From contig NZ_CAKZKO010000118.1 of assembly GCF_937123705.1 (NCBI RefSeq), positions 29,322 to 93,321 of the forward strand: a DNA stretch of 64,000 bases, in the 5' to 3' direction. Under the pieces are notes generated by a model. That model worked only from the letters and a program-made list of their open reading frames with translations, ran no database searches and was not told the origin of the DNA. Source of the stretch: an uncultured Paraglaciecola sp. GTDB lineage: Bacteria; Pseudomonadota; Gammaproteobacteria; Enterobacterales; Alteromonadaceae. The position numbers and the translations under genes are program-made. Each line of letters starts with the position of its first letter. The stretch's first letter is position 1. Shown piece by piece: positions 1 to 9,339 of this stretch.

Positions 1-1420
1 CATCGTATTGGTAGATACTCATATAAGGCGACCCGCCGTCGTTTTCCACTAACTCGCCACCTTGGTAGCCTGTGACAACACGAGTAGGAATACCCCCTAA
101 ACGAAGGGCATAGGCCAGTGCACTGGCGTAATGGCTGCAAAAACCCGCCTGGTTGTCGAATAAGAAACGATCAATAGGATCAACCAACATTACATCAGGC
201 CGTAAGGTATAAACAAAAGATTGGGTGACAAAATAATTGAGTAGCGCGGTAGTAAAGTCTTGATTGTCTGGAAATTGCGCCCGCAAATCAGCTACCCATT
301 CCTGAGTACGATTATTGCCATTGTCGGGAAGTGCCAAATTAAGTCTTTGGTCGGCGCGACTAAGTGATTGATTTGGTAAGGCGTTTGGATATGAGCTTAG
401 GGCATATTGGTATTTGCTTACTATGGGTTGCCGACTAGATAAAGTAAAATCGGCACTTTGTATAATGTCGAGTTTACTTGGTCCGTCTGCGGGTATGCCT
501 AAATCTAAAGCAAATAACCAAGGTTGAAAGGTGGGCTCTGCAATCACCTCATAATTAAACGAGGGGCCGCTTAATTTTGCCTCGAACTGCTGCTTTGTTT
601 CTAACTGATAGGCTCGAACTTTTTGGCGGTAGGGGTGCACTTTCCAGGTTTTTCCATCAAAGTCTTCCATCACTATGGCGCGCCAATATCGCTGCCTTGG
701 GACTGGCGGTGTATTGTCAAAGGTGGCACGAAACGCCAGTTCACTGGATTGCGATAATTGTGCGATATCACCAGGCGTCATCTGGGTAGAGAGTCCTGAT
801 TCGGCACCTTCGGCTTTGGGCGTGTGCCAAAGGGGCGGTAATTGCGGAAGGATTAGAAACATTAGCAAGGCTATGGGTAGGGCTTGCAGGCTGAGTGTGG
901 TAATGGTTTTAAGGTGTTTTTGTATTGTTATGGACGGCGCGTGATACCCAGCCAAACTCAATAATAGCGCTAAACACATCAGTGCATAAAATCCACTAAA
1001 AGCAATGGACTGATTAAATATAAAACCACAACCAATTAAGAAAAATAAACTAATCACCAGCTGATAAACGTCTCTTTGACTGCGCATTTGCATGAGTTTT
1101 AACGCACAAGCAAGGATCAACAAGTTAACCATGCCAAAAAGTAACCCTGCACTCAAGGCAGAAAACACCAAGCCTAATATACTCAGTAGTGCTAGCAGGT
1201 TTAAGGTGCGAATTGAGGGTAAGTGCTTGTAATAGTTAAAGTAAATTGCAAGTCTTATGATAACACCACATAGCACCAGTAATAGTATCCAACCCAATAC
1301 CGACGAAAATAAGCTCACGCTGGTACAAAGTAAGGTCGCCGCTAAAAATAACAAAGCAAAGTTGCGAGCCGGTTGTTTGGTGTTTAGGTTCGTTGCTTTT
1401 TTTATCAATGAATTAAACAT
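1..1420 (-). CDS. TgpA-type transglutaminase-like membrane protein, partial at the window edge
   Basis: The N-terminal 473 residues can be read; the gene runs off the left edge. The first ~190 residues are a series of hydrophobic helices (DUF3488-like), followed by an extracytoplasmic part. Near residue 428 lies the transglutaminase motif FCSHYASALAYALR, whose Cys is the expected nucleophile, followed by GIPTRVVTGYQGG. Known members (Pseudomonas TgpA) are essential or growth-related inner membrane proteins with a periplasmic transglutaminase domain. The ATG follows the DUF58 stop by 2 bases, so it is translationally coupled to the DUF58 and MoxR genes upstream, the usual three-gene arrangement. 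Substrate unknown. Confidence 0.88.
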   Translation of the reverse strand, partial: MFNSLIKKATNLNTKQPARNFALLFLAATLLCTSVSLFSSVLGWILLLVLCGVIIRLAIYFNYYKHLPSIRTLNLLALLSILGLVFSALSAGLLFGMVNLLILACALKLMQMRSQRDVYQLVISLFFLIGCGFIFNQSIAFSGFYALMCLALLLSLAGYHAPSITIQKHLKTITTLSLQALPIALLMFLILPQLPPLWHTPKAEGAESGLSTQMTPGDIAQLSQSSELAFRATFDNTPPVPRQRYWRAIVMEDFDGKTWKVHPYRQKVRAYQLETKQQFEAKLSGPSFNYEVIAEPTFQPWLFALDLGIPADGPSKLDIIQSADFTLSSRQPIVSKYQYALSSYPNALPNQSLSRADQRLNLALPDNGNNRTQEWVADLRAQFPDNQDFTTALLNYFVTQSFVYTLRPDVMLVDPIDRFLFDNQAGFCSHYASALAYALRLGGIPTRVVTGYQGGELVENDGGSPYMSIYQYD

Positions 1421-1422
1421 AG

Positions 1423-2448
1423 TTAGCGCGGCCCATCAGGAAAGTAAGCTAACGCCTGTAAACATGCCTGTCGATGTCCTGCGCCACTATTTGGGGCAAT
1501 GCAATGTTCACCTAAATCTAAGCCAAAGGTGCGCTGAGTACGACTTAATTCAATCACCTGATAACACAATTGGCCTAGTTCTTTTTCCAAATATTCGGCC
1601 AAGACTAATTGCTGGGATGTTTTATGGCGATACTCAGGGGATAGTTTTAACCAACCAATATGATTACCTTCAGATGAAAACTGTTTACTGACCATGCCGC
1701 GGCCCTTGGCTAAGTGTTTCCATGCCACATGATTTAAAGGCTCACCTACTTGGTAAGCTTTGAGATGGGAAAAATCATCGTGTCCAGATTGAGAGGTGGC
1801 CATTTCGCCACTTTTTTTAGTGCTGTTGTGCTCACTCACATACAGCTGAATGTCGCAAGGTATAGGCTTGGGGAATACGCATATTTGATGAGTAAAAGCC
1901 AAATGGGTCCAGCAGCGATAAAGGCCTAAAGGATAAAAGCTCTCAACTGTGACCCGTGATAACTGTAGTTTTCCTCTTTGTTGGCAAGTGTGGCTAATGG
2001 TAATAGGGTTGGTTAACGCGTTAGCATCCACCTCGGTTGATGGAGGTGGGGACTTTTTGTTGGATTTAACGCTTTTGTCTTGAAGCGTAAAGTGCATCAG
2101 TCCGTTTACTGAAGCACTGCCGCTATTGTTGGCATTTAACCACAGGGGAATATGTAAGTTGTCGCCAACAAATACTTCTGGGCATTTGCCAATTTGCAAG
2201 TTAACCCGGGCAAAGTTGATATAGCTTGCTAAGAGGTTGACTAAAAATAAGGCTAATAGAAAATAGCACAGCAACAACATTAAGTTGTTTTGGTAGTTAG
2301 TTCCCAGTAAAAATAGCAAAATACATAAGGCTAAAAACAGCAAGCCAAATTTAGCCGGAAAGATAAATATATTATGATGATCTAACTGATGTTGGGTGGC
2401 CGCAGGGATGCGTTTGTTTAACCACTTATTCCAGTAACTTTGTAGCAC
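1423..2448 (-). CDS. DUF58 domain protein
   Basis: A 341-residue protein with two transmembrane helices near residues 33-75 and a cytoplasmic/peripheral C-terminal part. The DUF58 signature region is around residues 220-255, with the SGHDDFSHLKAYQVGEP stretch typical of the family. It begins with GTG, 14 bases after the MoxR stop, and its TAA is 2 bases from the transglutaminase ATG. DUF58 proteins have a vWA-like fold and accompany MoxR ATPases; the trio is thought to act in envelope protein assembly or maturation. That role is inferred from family context. Confidence 0.85.
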   Translation of the reverse strand: MLQSYWNKWLNKRIPAATQHQLDHHNIFIFPAKFGLLFLALCILLFLLGTNYQNNLMLLLCYFLLALFLVNLLASYINFARVNLQIGKCPEVFVGDNLHIPLWLNANNSGSASVNGLMHFTLQDKSVKSNKKSPPPSTEVDANALTNPITISHTCQQRGKLQLSRVTVESFYPLGLYRCWTHLAFTHQICVFPKPIPCDIQLYVSEHNSTKKSGEMATSQSGHDDFSHLKAYQVGEPLNHVAWKHLAKGRGMVSKQFSSEGNHIGWLKLSPEYRHKTSQQLVLAEYLEKELGQLCYQVIELSRTQRTFGLDLGEHCIAPNSGAGHRQACLQALAYFPDGPR

Positions 2449-2462
2449 AGTGATAATCTAGC

Positions 2463-3383
2463 TTAGGCCGCAATAGGATCGATAGCTTCGAGCAAGGTTT
2501 TGCTTAAACTACCTTGGGCGCTAAAGTCGCTTGATGCACTGCGTAGGCGATGTTCGGCAACGGCTGGTAATATTGCTTGTACATCTTCTGGAATTAAAAA
2601 GTCTCTATTGTTAATAAAAGCCCAAGCTTTGGCCGAACTCAACAGGGCCTTGGATGCCCGAGGCGATAAGGGGTTGGCAAAGCGGGCGTCTTCGCGGCTA
2701 AAAGTGACCAGCTTAAGAATATAATTAAGAATATCATCTGAGGCATGCACTTGGCTGGCAGCTATTTGCAACTCAATAAATTCGGCGATATCTAAGACTC
2801 GCTTAAGTTCTTGGGGGACATGGCCAACTTGGGTTTTTAACATGCTTTTTTCGGCTTCTTTTGAAGGGTAGCCTAATTGAATACGCATTAAAAATCGGTC
2901 TAGTTGCGACTCTGGCAAAGGGTAGGTACCCGACTGATGTTGCGGGTTTTGGGTGCCGATCACAAAAAATGGTGAGGGCAATGGCCTGGTTTCACCGTCT
3001 AAACTCACTTGTCGCTCTTCCATGGCCTCAAGTAATGCGCTTTGGGTTTTGGGACTGGCGCGGTTAATTTCATCGGCTAACACTAGTTGGTTGAATATAG
3101 GACCGGGGTGAAAACGAAAGGTCTGTTCGTTGTTGTCGAAAATATTGATTCCTAGCATATCTGCCGGCAATAAGTCCGAGGTAAATTGAATACGAGAATA
3201 ATCTAGGCCTAGTACTTTGGCCAAAGTATGAGATAAAGTGGTTTTCCCCATACCGGGTAAGTCTTCAATTAGTAAATGACCATTGGCCAATAAACAGGTT
3301 AGGGCCAATTTAACTTGCTCTTGTTTGCCAATTAATACCTGGCTGGACTGTTCGATGACCTGATCCAATTTGTGATGCAGCAT
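2463..3383 (-). CDS. MoxR family AAA+ ATPase
   Basis: A 306-residue AAA_3 ATPase. Walker A is LPGMGKTTL (about residues 43-51) and Walker B is LVLADEINRA (about 100-109), followed by the MoxR-typical SPKTQSALLEAMEE. Sensor and C-terminal lid follow, with NPLSPRASKALL near 240. It is the first gene of a minus-strand operon with DUF58 and the TgpA-like transglutaminase. MoxR ATPases act as chaperone-like remodelers for partner vWA-domain proteins; the partner here should be the DUF58 protein. Length matches the family norm (~300-330 residues). Confidence 0.9.
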   Translation of the reverse strand: MLHHKLDQVIEQSSQVLIGKQEQVKLALTCLLANGHLLIEDLPGMGKTTLSHTLAKVLGLDYSRIQFTSDLLPADMLGINIFDNNEQTFRFHPGPIFNQLVLADEINRASPKTQSALLEAMEERQVSLDGETRPLPSPFFVIGTQNPQHQSGTYPLPESQLDRFLMRIQLGYPSKEAEKSMLKTQVGHVPQELKRVLDIAEFIELQIAASQVHASDDILNYILKLVTFSREDARFANPLSPRASKALLSSAKAWAFINNRDFLIPEDVQAILPAVAEHRLRSASSDFSAQGSLSKTLLEAIDPIAA

Positions 3384-3558
3384 AGTGTAATGTTATCCGC
3401 AGAATTTAAAAATATAGGGCGAATCAATATTTTAGCGTAAATTTTCGGCATTTTTGTTGGTTTAGCTAATACTTGTGTATGAAATGGAATTAATCGATGA
3501 ATTGATGGATTCAATCCGTATAATATTAGTCATGTAAACCGCCTAACATTAGATTTTC

Positions 3559-4134
3559 ATGAAAAATATTCAAATAGAAGACGACCTTTACCACTTTATT
3601 GCCTCGCAGACTCAAGATATTGGCGAAAGCGCCTCGGATATTCTGCGCCGATTAGTCATGCCCGAATCGTTATCTCATCTCAATAAAACACCCCAAGTGG
3701 CTGAAACCAAAGCCGTTAATACCATAGATAATGATGCAGGTATTTTGCAAAGTCAGGATAATACTTGCCATGCTTCAGCTGTACTAAGTGAGCTCGCCGA
3801 ATTGCATTTGCAAGATATTCCTAAAGTGGTCGACAGGTGGTTACTGGTGTTGTCCATTATCCATAAACATCATCCGCAGCCATTTAGCAAAGTGTTGGGC
3901 ATGAGCGGTCGCAACCGTACCTATTTTGCCACCGACAAAGATTCGCTGTACGCCACAGGGGGCAGTACAAATCCTAAAAATGTACCACATTCCAGTTATT
4001 GGGTGATCACCAATAACAATACAGTCAAAAAAATCAATATGTTGAAGCAAGTGGCCGAACAAGTGGGTTTTAGTGCTAATGAAATCGAGGCCTTAGTTAA
4101 GGTTTTTGTACCTGAATTGATAGAGAAAAACTAA
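3559..4134 (+). CDS. seqA: Replication initiation negative regulator SeqA
   Basis: 191 residues against 181 in E. coli. The N-terminal oligomerisation part (residues 1-35, with [20 protein letters not shown]) is strongly conserved. A variable linker follows at about 36-80, then the DNA-binding domain at about 100-191 with [14 protein letters not shown] and [11 protein letters not shown]. SeqA binds hemimethylated GATC and sequesters newly replicated oriC, preventing re-initiation. It lies 8 bases upstream of pgm; the seqA-pgm pair is conserved in gammaproteobacteria. It is transcribed divergently from the MoxR operon across a 175-bp gap. Confidence 0.96.
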   Translation: MKNIQIEDDLYHFIASQTQDIGESASDILRRLVMPESLSHLNKTPQVAETKAVNTIDNDAGILQSQDNTCHASAVLSELAELHLQDIPKVVDRWLLVLSIIHKHHPQPFSKVLGMSGRNRTYFATDKDSLYATGGSTNPKNVPHSSYWVITNNNTVKKINMLKQVAEQVGFSANEIEALVKVFVPELIEKN

Positions 4135-4142
4135 GGAATAGT

Positions 4143-5795
4143 ATGGCTCTTCACCCTCAAGCAGGAAACCCCGCCAGTCAAGCCCAATTGGTTAATGTGG
4201 CAAAGTTAACCAGCGCCTATTACAGTCATCATCCCAGAAAGGGGGATAGTACCCAGACCGTGTCTTTTGGGACTTCTGGGCATAGAGGTAGTGCCTTGTT
4301 ACATACCTTTAACGACAGGCATATAGCCGCAATTTGTCAGGCCTTGGTTGAGTTTAGACAAAGCCAAAATATCACAGGTCCATTGTTTATGGGGATGGAC
4401 ACCCATGCTTTATCCGAGGCGGCATTTTCAACCGCAGTGGAAGTGCTAGCCGCAAATGGTGTGGCTTTAGTGGTACAGCAGGATCGCGGTTATACCCCAA
4501 CACCTGTTATCTCTCATGCAATTTTGCAGCACAATATAGACCCTGCAAATGCCAGAGCCGATGGTGTGGTGATTACGCCGTCCCACAATCCGCCAGAAGA
4601 CGGTGGTTTTAAGTATAACCCTCCCCATGGAGGCCCCGCAGATAGTGATGTCACTAAGGCAATTGAATTACGTGCCAATGAAATTATTAGCTTAGATATG
4701 TTGGCAGTAAAACGTATGGATTTAGCCGCAGCCTATGAGTCTGAATACGTGACTGAAATAGACTTCTCTGAGGACTATATTGCCCAACTTGACCAAGTGA
4801 TTGATATGCAAGCCATTGCAAAAGCTGGTTTAAAAATTGGCACCGATCCACTAGGGGGGGCAGGTTTAGAATATTGGGACAAAATAGCCAAGCGATACGG
4901 GCTGAATATTGAAGTAGTGAATCGAAATGTCGATCAACAGTTTGGCTTTATGCGCCGTGACAAAGACGGAAAAATCCGTATGGATTGTTCCTCGCCTTAT
5001 GCCATGGCGGGGTTAATTGATTTAAAAGACAAATTCGATTTAGCTTTTGGCAACGATCCCGATTTTGACCGCCACGGTATTGTGACCCCCACACAAGGGT
5101 TGATGAACCCCAATCATTATTTAGCCGTTGCAATCCACTATTTGTACCAACACCGGCCACAATGGCCACAAAGTTGTAAAGTCGGAAAAACGCTAGTTTC
5201 GAGCAGCATGATAGACAGAGTCGTAACCTCCCTAGGCCGCGAGTTAGCCGAAATGCCGGTTGGCTTTAAATGGTTTGTGCAAGGACTATTGCATAGCGAC
5301 ATTGGTTTTGCCGGTGAAGAAAGTGCCGGAGGCATTTTCTTACGTCGTAATGGTAAGCCTTGGGCAACAGATAAAGATGGGTTTATTTTGTGTTTGTTAG
5401 CCGCTGAAATCATGGCTGTGACTGGCAAAGACCCAAGCGAACATTATCAAGCATTAACCGAGCAGTTTTCATCTCCTGTTTATACGCGTATTGATGTGGC
5501 CGCTAATCACGCCCAGAAGCAAGTGTTAAGTAAGATGGATAAAAGTGTGATCCAATCCACTGTGCTGGCGGGTGAAGCAATTACCACTATCCAAACCCAT
5601 GCACCAGGCAACAACGCGGCTATAGGTGGCGTCAAAGTCAGTACCAAAAATGGCTGGTTTGCTGCGCGCCCGTCTGGTACTGAAGAGATTTACAAAATCT
5701 ATGCTGAGAGCTTTAAAGGCGATGAACATCTCGCACTATTAGTAAAAGAAGCTCAAGCACTAGTTGCACAAGTGTTTAAAACAGCCAATGTGTAA
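4143..5795 (+). CDS. pgm: Phosphoglucomutase (alpha-D-glucose phosphate-specific)
   Basis: A 550-residue phosphohexomutase converting glucose-1-P and glucose-6-P for glycogen, trehalose and UDP-glucose synthesis. The phosphoserine loop is [13 protein letters not shown] (near residue 145), the metal-binding loop is [10 protein letters not shown] (near 305), and the C-terminal phosphate-binding loop is [13 protein letters not shown] (near 507). The N-terminal FGTSGHRGS is also typical. Length agrees with E. coli Pgm (546). It starts 8 bases after seqA, so co-transcription is likely. Confidence 0.96.
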   Translation: MALHPQAGNPASQAQLVNVAKLTSAYYSHHPRKGDSTQTVSFGTSGHRGSALLHTFNDRHIAAICQALVEFRQSQNITGPLFMGMDTHALSEAAFSTAVEVLAANGVALVVQQDRGYTPTPVISHAILQHNIDPANARADGVVITPSHNPPEDGGFKYNPPHGGPADSDVTKAIELRANEIISLDMLAVKRMDLAAAYESEYVTEIDFSEDYIAQLDQVIDMQAIAKAGLKIGTDPLGGAGLEYWDKIAKRYGLNIEVVNRNVDQQFGFMRRDKDGKIRMDCSSPYAMAGLIDLKDKFDLAFGNDPDFDRHGIVTPTQGLMNPNHYLAVAIHYLYQHRPQWPQSCKVGKTLVSSSMIDRVVTSLGRELAEMPVGFKWFVQGLLHSDIGFAGEESAGGIFLRRNGKPWATDKDGFILCLLAAEIMAVTGKDPSEHYQALTEQFSSPVYTRIDVAANHAQKQVLSKMDKSVIQSTVLAGEAITTIQTHAPGNNAAIGGVKVSTKNGWFAARPSGTEEIYKIYAESFKGDEHLALLVKEAQALVAQVFKTANV

Positions 5796-5850
5796 CTAGT
5801 CGTTAGACAATGTTAAGAATAATGTAAATGGCATTCATCTCAAAAAAGCA

Positions 5851-5948
5851 ATCTCACGGAAAGCCCGCCAAGTGCATCGCCACGCAGAGGAAAAGACTAT
5901 AAAGATCGATTTTTCCTTTGCGATCTCTGCGTTCTTAGCGTGATGAAA
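5851..5948. repeat. Imperfect long hairpin repeat (ACGCAGAG-type), degraded
   Basis: In the 348-bp gap between pgm and the PEP-CTERM gene there is a nested inverted repeat. ACGCAGAG at 5882-5889 pairs with CTCTGCGT at 5925-5932, an inner GGAAAA pairs with TTTTCC, and outer arms TCTCACG (5852) and CGTGATGA (5938) also match with interruptions. It resembles the dispersed CTCTGCGT/ACGCAGAG intergenic repeats seen in many environmental bacteria. I see no coding potential in the rest of the gap. Confidence 0.5.
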
Positions 5949-6143
5949 TGTTTTTAGTTTAGAAAGTTGTCAGTAATTTTTACAACGCCATCTTAACTAT
6001 CTTGCTATTAGAATCTAAAATGATATTAAGTGATTGATATACAGTGATAAAGTTATTGTGGCCTGCAATTTGCTTAATGGCGCTCAAGCAAACACGAAAT
6101 TGTTTCAAGATTACTCTACTTATTTCAACAGGACGTATTTTTT

Positions 6144-6935
6144 ATGTTTAAAAAAATCATTATGGCTATGATTATTTGTTTACCACTTTCAGCTCAAGCT
6201 ACCAGCATTGAGCTTAATTTTGGCGATACAGTAAATAATAACTTTGGGGCCTCTGCCACTAACTTAGTCATGAACTACAGCAACGTTAGTTCATACAATG
6301 ACGTGGTGATTAACGCATCTATTACAGCAACAAGTGTGTTTGACTCAAAAAACGGGACTAAAAATGGCTCAGTAGCAAACGACATTCGTATTAACATGGA
6401 TAGAGGTGATGCTAACGTATTTACGCTGAGTCTTTGGGATGCATCTAAGGGTAACGGCTTTGATACATTATTTACAGCCAGTGAAGATTTTGATTGGACC
6501 TTAGGGTTTTATGATATTGATGGTGCTAGTAACTCGTTTGATGTTGTGACTTTGTTTGATATCAATCAATATTCTGTTACCTCAACTACAGCGCTAGTTG
6601 TTGATAATAGTCAGTCAAATCAGATTAGCTTTAGTGGTGTAAACGCTAAGGGCGATGTGAAAGGCCAAGATGGTTTAGGTGCCTTTATTACGCAACAACA
6701 AGCTGATGTGGCTTTGTTTGTTACATACCAAAATTTATCAGAAGTCACCTTTGCCTATGAACATGGACCGGCTTCAAAAGATAACTCAGGGCGTAACTTG
6801 CTAATTGATGGTGGTGGACTGAAGTTTGCGCCAAAAGATGGTGAAGTTGTTGTTACTGTTCCTACGCCAAACATGTTTTTGTTATTCGCGACCGCTATGT
6901 TGGCACTACTAACGGTTAAGAGAAAAAGCTCTTAA
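6144..6935 (+). CDS. PEP-CTERM/sorting-signal exported protein
   Basis: A 263-residue exported protein of unknown function. It has a signal peptide (residues 1-19, ending AQA), a beta-rich Asn/Ser/Asp-rich body, and a C-terminal tripartite tail: VPTPN at about 239-243, a hydrophobic stretch, then a basic KRKSS end. That tail is the PEP-CTERM layout (a VPTP variant) recognised by exosortases in Gram-negatives. No exosortase gene lies in this window. It stands alone, with an intergenic region on each side and a strong terminator just downstream. Confidence 0.75.
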   Translation: MFKKIIMAMIICLPLSAQATSIELNFGDTVNNNFGASATNLVMNYSNVSSYNDVVINASITATSVFDSKNGTKNGSVANDIRINMDRGDANVFTLSLWDASKGNGFDTLFTASEDFDWTLGFYDIDGASNSFDVVTLFDINQYSVTSTTALVVDNSQSNQISFSGVNAKGDVKGQDGLGAFITQQQADVALFVTYQNLSEVTFAYEHGPASKDNSGRNLLIDGGGLKFAPKDGEVVVTVPTPNMFLLFATAMLALLTVKRKSS

Positions 6936-6964
6936 TAGCTAACAAAATAACGTTATCGCTTTTT

Positions 6965-6992
6965 AAAAACTCGGCTTAATGTCGAGTTTTTT
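6965..6992 (+). terminator. Rho-independent terminator after the PEP-CTERM gene
   Basis: AAAAACTCG (6965-6973) pairs with CGAGTTTTT (6983-6991), with an AT-rich loop and a short T tract. It is 30 bases past the stop of the PEP-CTERM gene. Confidence 0.8.
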
Positions 6993-7057
6993 GTTTTAGT
7001 AGCCAAATGTTTTACCCTGGCAACGGGCTTCGTCGCTTTTAAACCTCGCCCAAAGGG

Positions 7058-7152
7058 AGAACAGCAGCGACTTTCACTCTTCGTTCTAGCCCTTTGAAAG
7101 GGGGCCGCCATTCCTGCAGGACTACGCCTCTATTGAAAGTCGCTGATGTTCT
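7058..7152. repeat. Structured intergenic element with 18-bp inverted arms
   Basis: AGAACAGCAGCGACTTTC (7058-7075) is matched by GAAAGTCGCTGATGTTCT (7135-7152), an inverted repeat with one mismatch over 18 bp. The 59-bp centre holds a smaller hairpin CCCTTTGAAAGGG and the palindrome CCTGCAGG. It lies in the 339-bp gap before astE. No ORF is visible. It could be a mobile repeat unit or a structured RNA; the lack of a T tract argues against a simple terminator. Confidence 0.55.
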
Positions 7153-7274
7153 CTGAGTGACTAATTGTTAGGATGAATTGGTATAAAAAGTGCTGGAGAT
7201 AAAAGAGAGATAAGATGGTACTTAGCGTATTATAACTGCATTGCACATTTATTGGTTAAGACGCCGAATTACAC

Positions 7275-8342
7275 ATGACCACACTTTCAGATACTTCTAT
7301 ACAAAACACTATTCATAGCTTAAAACACCAAGGCAATTTTCTGGACTTGTCTCGCGCTCAAGCTTCGCTTTTTAGCTCCGCTTTTCATTTTTCCATTGAT
7401 GAGCATACACGGGTTAATGTTATGGCCGAAGGCATTATCAGTTTTGAGCCAGTTTTGCAGGGCGATAAAGATATAGTGCTGTCTTGTGGGGTACATGGTA
7501 ACGAAACTGCACCTATTGAAATCTGTGATGACATAGTAAAGCGCATTTTGACTGGCGATATTGTTGTTAAGCAAAGAGTATTGTTTTTATTTGGCAACTT
7601 GCCAGCTATGGATATTGCAGAGCGATTTGTGGAAGAAAACATGAATCGCTTGTTTAGCGGCGAGCATCAAAACCTAGCTGCCGGCCAGAAAATGAACCAT
7701 GAAAGACGCAGGGCCAAACAATTAGAACAAGCCGTTGAACGCTTTTACTTATCTGTTGAACAAGACGCCGGCAGAGAGCGCCTGCACTATGATCTCCATA
7801 CCGCTATTCGCGCCTCAAAAAATGATAAGTTTGCGGTGTATCCATTTCAAAATGGAAAACAGTGGGACAAGTATCAATTGCAGATCTTGTTAGCTTGCGG
7901 AGTAAATACCATTTTATTGTCCGGTAGCCCAACCACTACTTTTAGTTATTTTTCAGTCAAGCAATTTAATGCCCAAGCCTTTACTGTTGAACTGGGAAAG
8001 GTGAAACCATTTGGGCAAAATGATATGGATAATTTTAGTGCGGTTAAAACCACATTAACCCATTTAATTTGTGATAAACCATTGAATCTTAAACCATTCT
8101 CCGCTGATGATTTTTTGATTTATGAGGTAAACCAAGTGATCAATAAGGCTCAGGACGACTTTACTCTTAATTTTGCAGCTGATGCACCAAACTTTAGCGA
8201 CTTCCCAAAAGGCCATCTTCTAGCGTCTGAAACCGGCGGTGAATATCGAGCGGAATTTGCAGGCGAAGCTATAGTTTTCCCAAATGCCGATGTTGAAATA
8301 GGGCAACGTGCATTGTTAACTGTTATTCCTACACACATTTAA
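7275..8342 (+). CDS. astE: Succinylglutamate desuccinylase
   Basis: A 355-residue zinc carboxypeptidase-like enzyme (AstE/aspartoacylase family). AstE hydrolyses N-succinylglutamate to succinate and glutamate, the last step of arginine catabolism by the AST pathway. Visible metal-ligand motifs are CGVHGNETAP (His and Glu, near residue 74) and HYDLHTA (near 174). No other ast genes are present here, so the rest of the pathway must be elsewhere. It is followed 8 bases later by the HIT gene and then by the ybjQ-like gene, so the three are probably one transcript. Confidence 0.9.
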   Translation: MTTLSDTSIQNTIHSLKHQGNFLDLSRAQASLFSSAFHFSIDEHTRVNVMAEGIISFEPVLQGDKDIVLSCGVHGNETAPIEICDDIVKRILTGDIVVKQRVLFLFGNLPAMDIAERFVEENMNRLFSGEHQNLAAGQKMNHERRRAKQLEQAVERFYLSVEQDAGRERLHYDLHTAIRASKNDKFAVYPFQNGKQWDKYQLQILLACGVNTILLSGSPTTTFSYFSVKQFNAQAFTVELGKVKPFGQNDMDNFSAVKTTLTHLICDKPLNLKPFSADDFLIYEVNQVINKAQDDFTLNFAADAPNFSDFPKGHLLASETGGEYRAEFAGEAIVFPNADVEIGQRALLTVIPTHI

Positions 8343-8350
8343 GGTGTTAT

Positions 8351-8773
8351 ATGAGTCACTTTGTTTTACATCCACAATTGCAACAAGACAGTGAGCTAGT
8401 GATCGAACTCACTCTATGTGAAGTGCGTCTTATCAATGATGCCCATTACCCTTGGTTAATTTTGGTACCTAAGGTGGCTGATATCCAAGATGTGATTGAT
8501 TTAAGCGAAGTTCAACAACAAACGCTTTGGCAAGAGTCCGCATTGGTTAGCCGCGCACTTAAACATTTGTTTACAGCTGATAAGTTGAATATTGCTGCCC
8601 TTGGGAATATGGTACCTCAGTTGCATTTGCATCATATTGTCCGTTTTAAACATGATATCAGCTGGCCCAAACCTATATGGGGGCAAGTGCCTGCTAAGGC
8701 GTATATTGATGCAGACAAGATCACTTTGATCAATCGTATAAGAACCGAAATTGAATTAAGGAAAAACCCATGA
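8351..8773 (+). CDS. HIT family (histidine triad) protein
   Basis: A 140-residue HIT-superfamily protein. The triad region reads [14 protein letters not shown] near residues 95-108, and the N-terminal half has [13 protein letters not shown], typical of the HIT group with Asp/Glu-rich early strands. HIT proteins are nucleotide hydrolases or transferases; the substrate cannot be read from sequence. It sits between astE and the ybjQ-like gene, whose start overlaps its stop by 4 bases. Confidence 0.85.
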   Translation: MSHFVLHPQLQQDSELVIELTLCEVRLINDAHYPWLILVPKVADIQDVIDLSEVQQQTLWQESALVSRALKHLFTADKLNIAALGNMVPQLHLHHIVRFKHDISWPKPIWGQVPAKAYIDADKITLINRIRTEIELRKNP

Positions 8774-9096
8774 TTATCACCACAACCAATCAATTAGAAG
8801 GTAAAAAAATCGAATCTTATTTAGGCATAGTAGTGGGCGAAGCCGTGATGGGCGCCAACTTGTTTAAAGATATTTTCGCGCAAATTCGCGATATTGTGGG
8901 TGGCCGCTCTGGAGCCTATGAAGATGAACTCACTAAAGCCCGCAAAATAGGTTTTCAAGAGCTTGAACAAGAAGCTCGTTCTATTGGTGCCAATGCGGTG
9001 ATAGGCGTGGATATTGATTATGAAGTAGTAGGCAAGGGTGGCAGCATGTTAATGGTAAGCATTAGTGGTACTGCCATTAGGTATGTCGATAAATAA
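8770..9096 (+). CDS. YbjQ family (DUF74) protein
   Basis: 108 residues, full length for the YbjQ/UPF0145 family. Characteristic stretches are [13 protein letters not shown] (near 20), [15 protein letters not shown] (near 46) and [17 protein letters not shown] (near 72). The family forms small oligomeric beta/alpha proteins annotated as putative heavy-metal-binding; the function is not established. The start overlaps the HIT stop (ATGA), indicating translational coupling. Confidence 0.88.
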   Translation: MIITTTNQLEGKKIESYLGIVVGEAVMGANLFKDIFAQIRDIVGGRSGAYEDELTKARKIGFQELEQEARSIGANAVIGVDIDYEVVGKGGSMLMVSISGTAIRYVDK

Positions 9097-9106
9097 CAGG
9101 CAATTT

Positions 9107-9337
9107 AACCTGAATTCTGGATAAGCAACGACTGTATGTCATGCTATTTTTGCCCCTATCTTCGTTATTCATCATGAGTTTAGAGTGACTAAACAACATA
9201 ATGAACGCCTCGATATGAACAAAAATAGCACCACTTACCCTAATTTTAGTGATTACATTCAATCAGTTAATGTATAACCAATTGAAATATAGTTATAAAT
9301 TTATGTTCTTCGACATTCCTTATCCAGAGTTCAGGTT
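9107..9337. mobile_element. MITE-like element, 231 bp with 19-bp terminal inverted repeats
   Basis: Left end AACCTGAATTCTGGATAAG (9107-9125) and right end CTTATCCAGAGTTCAGGTT (9319-9337) are inverted copies with one mismatch. Both ends are directly flanked by ATTT (9103-9106 and 9338-9341), a possible 4-bp target duplication. There is no convincing ORF inside. It lies between two convergent genes and touches the stop codon of the formyltransferase-like gene. It could alternatively form a very long hairpin acting as a bidirectional terminator. Confidence 0.6.
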
Positions 9338-9339
9338 AT

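Noticed and set aside
1257..1691. 144-residue plus-strand ORF
   Set aside because: It is antisense to the transglutaminase start and the DUF58 end, both with clear homology; its composition has no domain.
9077..9262. 61-residue ORF in the MITE-like element
   Set aside because: It crosses the left inverted repeat and the end of the ybjQ-like gene and shows no domain; no transposase is encoded.
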